Assembly: GCF_047495875.1 (NCBI RefSeq)
Contig: NC_092460.1
Span: 8,236,520-8,300,519 of the forward strand
Source of the DNA: Pithys albifrons albifrons
Lineage: Eukaryota; Chordata; Aves; Passeriformes; Thamnophilidae
DNA: 64,000 nucleotides
Direction: 5' to 3'
The notes under the pieces are model-generated. The model worked only from the letters and a program-made list of their open reading frames with translations, ran no database searches and had not been told where the DNA came from. The position numbers and the translations under genes were made by a program. This document shows, in pieces, positions 25,401 through 37,400 of the stretch (within the stretch, counting starts at the first letter, position 1; each line of letters starts with the position of its first letter).

Positions 25401-28400
25401 TGTTCAGTTTCATCAGGGTAATACAGAAAGACAAGGCAGCTTGGACTGAACAAAAGATTACATTTCCCCTTCCTAGTGGCTATGCCTTTTCATGCATAAC
25501 ACCAGGAGAATTTGTTACAAAAAGTTATGCTAGGCAGTAATCAAACTGAAGATGTGATCTTACACGGCACGACGGATGAGTTCCTGTTCTTCTCTTTGTT
25601 GCAGTCTTTCTGAGCACTGAAGCATTCCACGTATTTTGCATTACACTGTGTAACCAGCTGAAAGAGAATAAAGTAGTAAGTCAGTCGTCAGAGAGCTCTA
25701 AATGAAGAGCAGAGGTTTCTTTGCCAACTCCTGCAAAGATGCATTAGTAGAAGAATAAACTGCATTGTTAAACTTGTTTAAAGTACTCAAGATGCCAATG
25801 GAAATCATCCTTTTCATACAACATGTTTAATGGATAAAAAGATCTCTGCAGCTCTCAGCTTCGAAACATCCTGAAAATGAAGTGCCATCAAAATGTATTT
25901 TCACAGAACACCACATTTTGTTATCTTTGAGAACATATTTCAAAGAATTGTAGATATGTTCAGTCAGAAGCAAGTCTCAAGGAAGAAAAGCTAGCAAAAT
26001 AGAACAACAAAACTTTTATGGTTTTTTCCCCTCTAAAATAAAAGCCAGATCATTCCTGCAGAATGTCTGGCCTTTGGGGAACCCACCACATTGCCATCTA
26101 AGATTTGAGGCCATGGCTTGTATTCTCTGGTCTGCTATGTTCATTCTAGGCTGCTTAGAGGCACAAAGAAAAGTTGGGGAGCCAAATTTGTATTTGAATA
26201 TTCCCCCAGTGCATGGGGAAACTCTACCAGACAAAGAGAGTAAAGGTGGCTTTCTCATCTCCTGCATTAGCAACTCATTATTCAGCGTAATTTCACTCTA
26301 AGATGGTTGAATGTAAATTGCTGTACCAGGGCATGAGCACAGGTTATTTTCTGCTACCTCTGTGGCAGCAGCAGAAAGAAGAGAAAGATCTAATAATTGT
26401 GGCTGGTCACATCCCAGTTTGAAATGCACTCTAAACAAGACAGCACTCAACTAATCTATGCACTGGCTTAAGTCCCATTAGAAGTTATGGAGTTTCTAAA
26501 TACCTGTGCAATGTTGGCAGAGAAAGCCATTTCTATAAATGGCACTAAGGGTTGTGACACTTTGTCACGAGTCATCAGAAAACATATAACTGATACATAT
26601 AATTTAGAATGGTTTGTAAAAGTGCAACAATTTTTAAAACATGAAATCTTTTACTCCTGCATTTTGTGTGTGTGCTTGTTTCTTTAATTTAGTAATTAAG
26701 CATCTGGAGTGTCTTGACTGATGGAGAACTACTGAGATTTCTAAAAGTGAATTCGGAGAAGAGCCTGTTCATTTTTTTAATAGCTTGGCACCTGGTGTAA
26801 TTTAACAGTTTTTGTTCCTTGGGTAGTTATTGGGTAGTTATTAACTGAGTGAGTTTAGCTGTGAAAACAGATGTCACTTATAATCTCTTTATGACGCAAA
26901 GTCTCACAAAATATTTTAAAGTGCATTCAAATAAAACACATCAAAAAATCTTAGGTTTCAAATAAGAGATCTGAGCAAAAAAAATTTCTTTGGCCAGGAA
27001 GAAAGCAGCTATGACATAGCAGGGAAACACACTAAGCAGTTATTAGCAATGAGAAAGGCATATTGTGCTTCCTGTTTTAAAACATATATATACATATATA
27101 CATATATACATATATGAGAGACACGGTTTGGAAGAAGACTCTGAGCCAAACTAACCACTGACTCAGGAACATCCAAGGCCCCTCCAGAACAGGCTGATCA
27201 GCAGCACAGTCCTAACCAGTGTCCATGTCCCTTTTCTCATCTCTAACTGCACTGATTTCCAGCAGCACAGCTAAGACTGTAGAGGACTGAACTTCTCAAG
27301 ATGCTGTGCCAATCAAGTGTTCTGGTTTGGTTCTTTAAGGCATGTCAACCGACAGTGAAGACAGGCCGTACAAAAGACAGTAGGAAAATTAGGTGCTTCT
27401 GCATGGCAGTGATAAGCCTTACCTTGAACTGTTTTTCTAGTCGTGTCTTCCCTCCTATGCCAGGTATGAGGATGCTGTTAACATAACTGTGCAGCTGGTT
27501 TGCAGACACTTCAGTCTCCTTCCCAAGGATGGCTTCCAACAAGGCATCATGAATAAAAATGTACTGCTCCTAGGAAAACATCAGCATGTCAGGCAGGCAC
27601 TTGGAATAACCTAAACAGCTGGCTTTGACTGAGGGGTAGAGCACAATAAAGGAAAGGGTGTGCAAAACAAGTCACCCATGCAAATACTACCAAATCAAAA
27701 ATAAATATTTATAAATGTAGCATATACAACTCTGAATGAATCAAAAGCAAATCTGAAGTTTCTGGTCTAGAAAATGAGAGACATTCTAGTGCAAAATAAT
27801 GCCAGTAATGCATTCAATTTTTACAGGGATGTAACTGGAAACATCTATTTTCTTTTTGATTACAACATAAAAATGAATATGACTTTAAATTCAACCCCAC
27901 TGCAATTTTTACCTCTGTCTGGACGAGGTAGTTGCGCTGTGTCCTGATATGTTTCAGGAAACCCAGGACATTAACTGTGCTTTTGTCTTTTATCTGTTGC
28001 AGCATACTGTCTATCACAATGTAGGTACCAGTCCTGCCAACACCAGCACTACAGAAAACATTAAGAGAAACCCATGTAATAGAGCCAGATGAAAGCAAGT
28101 GCAGAAGTAACAGCAGACAGAATTAAGCAAGTATTCCTGTTCACATTAATTTTTCTTGGTAGCTTCAACCACTTAAGTTTCTCAGCAAAATGTTTTGGTT
28201 TTCTAGGAATATTACCAGGTATATATTTCCTCCCTTCTGTGGGTATTTTAGTGGTGCAAGATGAGGATGAACACAACACAAGCCATCACACCTGTACCAG
28301 CAGCGTGAGGATGGGGCTGCCACAGTCCTGGACTTCACACTGTTCACTGGATGTTCACACTTGCTTCCTGTCAACAACTGCTGCTGTTACTGGAGGTGGC

Positions 28401-31400
28401 TGGAAGAAGCCATACAGAGATCCACCCTTTGCCAAGCTGCTGCTATCTGAGACCACCAAGGTCTCTTCAGGCTGTGAGGAGCATTCCAGTGGAGCTGGCT
28501 ACAGGTAGGCATGGGAAGGGGCCAATGCTTGCAGGACTCCTTTGCAGGGGAGGAGGGCGATTCTGGGCCCAACAGAGAGGGAAGCTCTTCAGAAATTCTC
28601 AATTTCTGCTCATAAAAGAGCTGTAATCCTCATCATCCTCTCCTCTTTGCTGTGATGCTGTGCAGTTCCCTCACACGCAATGAAGACCACATTCCTGAAC
28701 TAATTTATCAACTGATCTATTGTCTGACTGCAAGTGCTGGTGAGTGTGAGTGTGTTCAGTGGCAGTTGCATGCTCAGGTGTCCCTGTATTCACATGGCTG
28801 GTTCCCAGCAGAAGTGATCCTGTCCTGTCCGTGCACTGAACAGGCAGGCTACAAACAAGCTTTGACCAAGTAACTTCACAACCACACCAGTGCAATGCTC
28901 AGCAACTCAATATCACAGCATTAGCAAAATGCCCTGTCAACTGGGAATTTTTTGCATTGGAGCTGTCTTAAGATGTAGGCAAAGCAAGCTCATGTCTACC
29001 CACACTGCTGGGGCTGCCACACTTCTCCCGTGTTATAATCTATGGTGTTGCTCTCAGCAGGCATGAAAGAGCACACACTGTGCACTAGATGTGCATGCCA
29101 TGAGACGTTCAGTCAGAGCCATCATACCTGCAGTGCACCACCACTGGTCCCATGTCCGGGGTTCTGGCTGCAGAGGATCTCCTGACGAAGGTGAGCACGG
29201 GCAGCGCGTACTCCGGCACACCCATGTCAGGCCACTGTGTGTAGTGATACTGAATAACTGTTCTCTCGTTCTGCCGCCCCTTCGGGTTTCCTTTCTGACC
29301 CTGTGAGCAAAGTGTGTGCAGGAGATGGGAGAGGGGAGGGAAAAGAACCACAGAAATATGATCAGTCCTTCTGTCTTGCTCAGCTGAGAAAGTGGCAGAC
29401 TCTGACAGAAGAAATCTTCTGCAGCTCTGCCTCCTGCTAGGTGGAGACAGAGTTCAAGGAAAAATACATGTGGGAACAGGTGAAAACAGCAATAACCATG
29501 ACATCAAAGCAGCAGTGAACTAGGGAAAAAGAAATACAGGCTGAACTTCTCACCAGGATTCTTGTAATCCTGACTTTGCTTACTTCTTTCCCACCCACCT
29601 GCTCCTTCAAGTTGCTTAAGCAAACGCTGAGTTTTGCTCTGGTGTGCCCTGCACCCCACAGATGCCAGAAGTCTCCTGGATGAGAACTCACCTTTTTCAT
29701 CTTTGTGTTCCTGATGGTGAAGCGGCGCACAGTGTAGCAGGCGTGGACGTTTGTGCTCTTGAGTGTGACGATGATGTTGCCATACTCCTCGCTGTTCTCT
29801 GTCGGCCAGTACTGATCGCATTTCCTCTGAACAAAGACACAGTTCGGTGGGTTGGCTGAGGGTTTGAGCTGCTGCTCTGTGTTTGCGTTTACAGCTTTTT
29901 AAAAAAGTAAAATAATGGCTAGCTCTGTACCCCTCTGTTATGTTAGTTATATATTATGCATCAACATGTATGAACCCAAGCCATTTAAAAACAAATTCTG
30001 CCCAGGTGATTTGGGAAGGTGTTAAGGAGCAACTACGAACAAACTAGAAAATCTCTTACCCTTCCTTTCTCAACAAGGTTTGTGATCATTACAATGATTC
30101 CAGTATTTTGTTCCCAAATCATCCTCCAGAAATCTTCAAAGGTAGACTTTAAAGGTCCCTGGGTAGCAATGTAGGCTTTTGCTTTGTTGTAACCCTTCAA
30201 AGAAAACCATAATGCCAAGTCAGATGAAAGCAATATCATGGCAGACGTATTAATATTTTAGAGGTAACAAAGAAAGGTGTTTTTCTTATTCAGAATAGTG
30301 AGGAATTCATAGCAAAATTATAAGGTGAAGATGGAAAACACGATCACAAGTGGCAATACTTCCTCCTTGTGGAAGGATTCAATGGTAGAGGAGATAAAAA
30401 CAATTAAAACAACTTACATCGACATAATTAGCATTAATGTAGTCACTGTGCTTAGAGTCTTTCCCCGGTAAAGGCCTTAGCTTCACCCTGCTGTGATCAT
30501 CTGCAGGATAAAAAACAGAGCAGAGAAGCATTAGGGAAACATACTGCAGAACTGCAGGCAAACATCCTATTTCCTGGGTACTGGGGTAGTCCCTACTAAC
30601 ACATGGAAAAGAGCAGCCTTGAATTGGAGTCAAGAAGGAGATGGGAGTATCTGTTCTTGGTCATCTGCTCATGGCAGCAGGTCATCAGTCTTCACATCCT
30701 TTAAAGTACATGGCTTATGCTGGAACAGCTTCTGGAGCCTCAGGAGCATGACTCTGGGATCATCGACATCACACAGAGCACTGTGGTTCAGAGAGCCAGG
30801 ACACTCCATGGAGCTGTAATGCCATGCAGAGACACTGGCGTGGCTCTGGAGGGCAGAGCTGCCTCTGCTTGGCTCATCATCCTCCCTTGGTGCTGGGCTC
30901 AGACAGCCCTACTGGCTCTGGAAGCTGAATGTTCTCACTCCTTCACCACCATCATCACACCATGAGGACAGACTTGAGGTCATGACCTGTAGCTCTCTTT
31001 TTTTCACCCAAATGCTTGACTTCATCTTAGAGTAGAAAAAAAGTCACAGTCCTTCTGTTACTAGGCAGAGGCACTGAACTGGGTGGTGCTTTCAACTCAT
31101 GCAGAGAGGAGACACATGAGCCAGCTTTAAGCACGAGAACTCTGGTTTCAATTCCCTTCCTTAGGACCAGTAGAGAGAGAGATTCCTCCAGGGACAATCG
31201 GGAGGACTGGAATGCCTAGTCCAATTCTCCAACAGCAAGTCTCTGTGCCTAGAGGGACCAGACAACCATGTCTAAAATCACAGCTGGGACAAGCTCAATG
31301 AATGTCCTTGCCCAAGGCCACACAGCAAGACTTTCCCAGGTCTGGGATTTGGTCCTCAGCCAGCACCTTGTTTACTTCTGAGAATCTGTTAGAGACATGT

Positions 31401-34400
31401 ATTTCCATCCTGTGCCATCAAAGCCATTCAAGATGTACTGCAATGTTTATGCACATTGTGAACTTTTTACCAGTGGCTCTCCATCTCTGCTCCTAAACCA
31501 CAGTGACTGCTGCATCTGTCATCCATGCCATATCAGAGAACAATATGGAGAAAGTTACTGCACTTCCATCCCAGACATGCAATAATTTGCATTCTAAAGC
31601 AGAGTTCAGATTTGCAGTTCTCAGAGGGATACAGGCAAAGCCTGCTCTGTGCTAGAGAGATCACTGTTTGTCCAAGTCCTACACCCAGCTGAAGCAGTTT
31701 GAAATACAGCAGATACACTCTGTCAGATTTAGCACCTTTGGGATTGTAAGGTAATCCCAGGAATCATCAGTAAAACTCTTTGCTCCACCATGCACCTCCC
31801 TTAGGCTGGTTTTCAGGTGTTAGTGGGCAAAAAAGCTCTGATCATAAATTTATCCCAGTTATTCCTCCACAAAATTTCATACCAAACTGACACTTCTAAA
31901 ATTACACTTGGACCATCAAACTGTGAAACATTTCAAAACTAAAGATGGAGTGAAATCCTGGCCTCAGAGAAGTCAAAACACCCATTGCCTTTAGTGGACA
32001 AATGATCTCCCAGCCACATTTTCACATGTTTATTAATTGCTGTGTTTTAATGTAACCTGGAACCACCTGCCTGTCCCAGTCACATACAGTGAGAGGAGAG
32101 TGTCTGTTTGGGTTGATTCATTGTTCTTAGGCCAGTGCTTACTTACAGGCCAGGATGTTGATGTATCTGTTCTTGTGCTTGTTGTCAGGGTGGTTGGAAT
32201 GCTCTGCAGTGATGTTCATGTCGGCCGTACAGCGCTGCACTTCCTAGGCATAAAAAGCATTCAAGTGGAAAATTTGTCAGTCCAAAAAAAACTGAGCTCT
32301 TTTTTCTTCTTTTTGGCACCAGCTCACAGAAACCATGTTTAAAGCATCGTTATCTTAATTACTGGATTAAACAAAGTCTTTCAGTATTGTCCTGTTTATC
32401 ATGGTCTGCTTACACTGAGCCGTGTGAGCTGTCCCTGGTACCTGGTTATTCTCCTCTCCACACACCTGGGGACAGATGCTCTTTGAGAACCCCGAGGTCT
32501 GACTGTCCCCTCTGATCACCAGATCATCGCCTTCTGCACTGTATCTGCTGCATCCCCCTTGGGGAGGAAAAAGAGGGTCCCTCAAGGGCAAGAGCAGCCA
32601 GTGCAGTGTAAGAAACTAAGCACAAAAACCCATTTCAACAGAAGACTCTTGATTGCTGGACAACTTATCTGCTTATAACCTCTCAAAACGGGGTTTCTGA
32701 CATTTACGTTTGGCACTGACCTTTTGTTAGTTCTCTGTAGAGAGATGCCTTTTGTAAAACATAAATAAAATAGATCTCTGAAGATAACAACGAGTGCTTA
32801 AATATCACTGCTTGGACACTGATTAACAGCCCACAATACAGTGAAAAAGACAAAAGGTTGTATCTGGATACATATACAAATCAGAGAGAGGCCAGGCTTG
32901 CTAAGGTGTTCATGAAGCCACAGATGCAGATTTCTGACTGAAGATGCTGTAGGTTAGATACCTAATTCCCACTGATTTTTTTTAAATTTCTCAATCCACC
33001 CCTTACTCTGTTCAACAATGGAGTACAGGGTTATTGAAATCGGACAATGGAGGGTCTTTTCTCTGACCCTGGAGAGAAGAGCCATTCTCCTTGGCCAGAC
33101 CATCCTAGAAAGTTACACACTTCAGAGACTGCCTTAAAAACTGAAGTACTTGTGTGATTCCATCTCCAAGACACCTTTTCTTCATGTCTATTTAACCACA
33201 ATCTTCCTGAAAAAGTGAATCCCCCTTTTATGACTAGCATAAATATTCTTCATGTAAAGACACATTTTTGAAAACAAAAAAGTAAAATCAATATTTGAAG
33301 TTTATAAAGTTGTAGAAGAAAATATATTTATTCAAATCTTTTGTGAGTCTGCACCGAACAGAACCAATTTCCCCCAAGGATATGTGAGGAAGTGCCAAAT
33401 TACTTTGTACTTCAGACTTTAAAAATAACAATATAGAACCTAAGAGGGAAAGTCATTAGGAGCTCACAGCTGCTACAAAGATCACGAGCTAAGTGACAGT
33501 GAAAAATTATCACAAGAAATGCTATACAAACAGCAGATGTAAGAGTTCAGCAATATGCAGACATTTCACAAAGGACTTGCATAGCAATTTTGGTATCTTC
33601 CCCAGCATTTACATTTTAAAAGTGCAAAGTATACTAAAACCTTGAACATTTTATAGCTTTTATATACATGTGATGCTCCCAAACAACAATTGCTTCTCTA
33701 TCTTCCCCGACCCTCCGTAGGGAGAAACATACTGTGCTCAAGGAGATGAGCTGAGCAAAGACAAAGAGGAATCAAGCAAAACTCTCAGCTGGCCCTAATA
33801 GAATTTTCATAGTTCCATTTCTATCACAAATAAAAAAAAAATATTAAAGTGTGCATTTCCCCTAATTCTGCCTGTCAGCTCCAGTAAGCAAGGGACTTCT
33901 GATTACACAGTGGGCAGGATCAATTCAGCCTAAGACATAATTGGAAAAGCAGCAATATTTACATGTTAGGTTGATTTAGTGTAATATTGTTTTATCTATT
34001 TTTGCATTTAGAAATCATGTACCATCACTGCTGTACCATTATGAGTTGCTCCTAAAAAATACCCTCCCTGCTTCTGAAAAACCTCATGTCAAACCCTACA
34101 TCTCTGTATCACTACAAAATTCTTTTTAGAAGTTACTGGCATTGAAAAATTTATGCCAAATGCTGTAGAATTTAATATAGATGAATCCAATAAGGTTCTG
34201 TGGAGAATACTCTGAAAAGTTATAGAATTTAATAGGGAATTACCTCCCTGCTAAGGATTTTTTTCTGACAGTTTAAATACTACATAGTAAATGTATCATT
34301 TTCTATTAAATTCTATAGGATTTTTCCGTAAGGGAATTGTTGGTGAGGTTAATCATTTTAATTAACCTTTTTATGTTGATGGTGACTGTTTCCTCGACTG

Positions 34401-37400
34401 TACATGTTCCCAGCTGGCCAATATAAAGTTAATAGAACAGGAAGATTAAGCTAAGATGGTGAAAAACACAGCAATGGAAAAGGAGGTCTGACTCTGTGAG
34501 AGCTGATGATCTGAAAAAGGCTTTTCTTAACACATAGCATTCTAAATGGTTTTTAATACTCTGGAAAGCTGCTGTAATGGTGGATTTCTGTCTGCACACT
34601 GTAAAAGCACAGCAGAAGGAGACTTGGAAAAAAGCTTCCCCCTTGCCAATACCCCTCCACTACTTTTGTCTTTTTTAAAAAAGCCTTCTCCTCCAGTCTG
34701 GGGCACAGCCAAGGCTTTTGGACATTGAAGATGCCAAATGAGAAGGGGTCTGAGGACATCCCCCAGCTCCACACTGGCCACTGACAGTGTTTGGTTGTGC
34801 AGGATGGAGAGATAGGGTTCAGACAGAGATGAACCCTCCTGGGCTCATCTCCCCAAATTATAACCACAGATTACTAAACCACAGGCTCCCCCCACCAGAC
34901 AGGAAGGCTTAAGTTAACATTCCTCTGTTAATAAAGCTGAGGTGGTTGACTTTCATCAGTGCACAAAATACTGCAAGAAGACAAGACCAGCTGCTGCCTG
35001 TTATCTGTGCTTCTGTTCAGAGTATTAGTTGCCCCTTGGCAGAAGAGGACAGCTCAGTGTTAATAAACAACACTCCAGAGAAAGTCCCCAAAAGTTGCCA
35101 TCTTAATTTTGCCATTTTACCACATTTATGTATTTCACATATTTAATCTTCCAGAATTTTCTGTGGCTTATGCAATGAACACCATGGGATTTCTAAACTT
35201 TACTGGCTACCAAGTCCTTCATTTGCACTTAAAACATCACCATGATTGCATTATTATTACAGCCCATGTTTACAGGTAGGTCACCAGGTCAGGGTTGACC
35301 CCAGACTGCTCAGTGCAGCCTAAAAAAATTCCTCTCACAGTTAGCACAATGCTGCTGCTGGCACCTTGGAGTAGGACAGATAGTGTCCATATCACCACAT
35401 CCATAATGCAGCTATGAACTTTTCAGCTCTAGAGTATTTCCTTTGGCTTTCCTTAATACTGCTTAGTATCTTCCACTGATCTTAACAGCAATTGGCTTGC
35501 ACACTGCTGCTCCTCCTGGTTAACTCTGCAGAACACATTACTGTCCCAAGATGAATGGATACAGGCTCTTATTCTGTCCTTTCAACTTATCATTGACAAC
35601 CCAAGAAACCAAAGTACATGCTTTCAATTGACCGTTAGTTACTGTAAAAAGTGTTCTAGTCTATGCTATTATGGCTAATTTACCTTTTAATTATATTGTC
35701 CATGCTAATGCTAATTGGAATGTGATACACCCAGGTTTAACGACCCATTTTAATTGCCTTTCTGAAACAAGTTACAGATTAGTTTCTTCTAAACTTCAAA
35801 GAATTTCCATTTAAGTGTAAAATCAAACTGCTCCAGCGCCTTGCTGGCAATATAAGGTTCTGAGCAAGAATTTTTGCTACAGTGACTGAGCAGGAACTCA
35901 GTCTCTTGATTTGGCCTTACGTGGCACTGCTGTTGTTTCCCATTACTTCAGGCTGATGTCCTGGCAGGGGTTGAACTGTGAAAACCTATGAATAGCAATG
36001 AGGAGGAATCATGAACAAAGAAAAAGGATCTTAATCTGAGGGACTAAATCAGAGAAGATCCACAGCTTTGTTTTGATATTAATGTGATGTTTTTCAGCAT
36101 CAAAGCAGCTAGTTCATCCACCCCTGAAATCAGTTTTGATCTATCATTTTAATCCCAAATTACAGAAATTCTGTGTTAGTGCTCTTGCTGTTTGTTTTAT
36201 CACAGCAAACATGGAGACAGCATACCAACAGAGACTGCAGATAGTATTTGAAGATATCTCACAGGAACAGTGTAGATTTCTGTGATAATTTAGCACCAGT
36301 ATAAACTCTCTGATGGCACTCAAGAGAGAGGTGAGCTGGGGACAGCCTAGAAAGAAGGCAAAAATAAACAAACCAAAAGGACTCAACACAGGAATAACAT
36401 AAAGAGATAGTTTAGCATTCCTGTAAATGCACAAAAGAGGAAAGGACAGTGGAGAGCTGTTTGCTTGTGGTATCCTGCCCTTCATTAGGCAGGAAGGTGC
36501 CAGAGTCTGACCAAACCCTTGTATTGCCCATGCAATGTCTCCTCCAAGGAGGACTATCAGGTAGAAATCTTAGGAATGGCTGTGGTACTGCAATTAGTAA
36601 CAGAGAGCCGAGATATCTGAACTTCTTTTATTGCTTCTCTTCTACTTTATCTCTTAATTCACAATGCCAGTTTTGGAGGGTTGGTGAAGCAGTGAGAGAA
36701 TTGAGAACTCCAGGAAGGTTCTATTCTGCAGCAATCCTTCCTCCTCCAGCTTCACAGTGCTGCTTCCCTCTGGTTCCCATACCACAATGTACAGGCTGAG
36801 AACACCTTTAATTATGGCAATTTTGGGCCAGATTATAAAACATTCCCAATGCAGAACTGTCTGCCAGCAGCATGCTTTTGAAATGGCATCTCTCTTCCAC
36901 CAAATCCCTTGGTGTAGATACAGCTGTAAGCATGTGTCTGGTGTGAGTTGTGTCTAATCTGTACGGGATGTCAGTATAACCACACAGGGTTTTTAGTGTC
37001 TCAAGAAATGTGCAAAATGCAGCATTATCTGTCTTCAATGAAGCCCTTTGCTAGAAAATAACATTCTGAGATCACCGGTTAAAAAGAGCCAGTGACCCTT
37101 GCCCTGAGCAGCAGCAACCATGAGAATAACGTTAGCAAAGCCCTGTCACATTGCTGAAAATATAGATTTATGTTATTTTCTTACATTTCAGGACATTTAG
37201 AAGAAGGTGCCACTGGAGTATAAAGATATTTTCAATTTATGTGATGAGGGAGCTAGACAGCCTGCCTCCAAGTTCAGCGAGCCTGTTCAGACTCCAAATT
37301 GGCAATGAATCATTACACTCACAGGGCCACGGGCAGCAGAGGGCTGAGGAGATTGCATTCACCCACCCTAATCGCTCCCGCAGCAGCACTGACTGACCCG

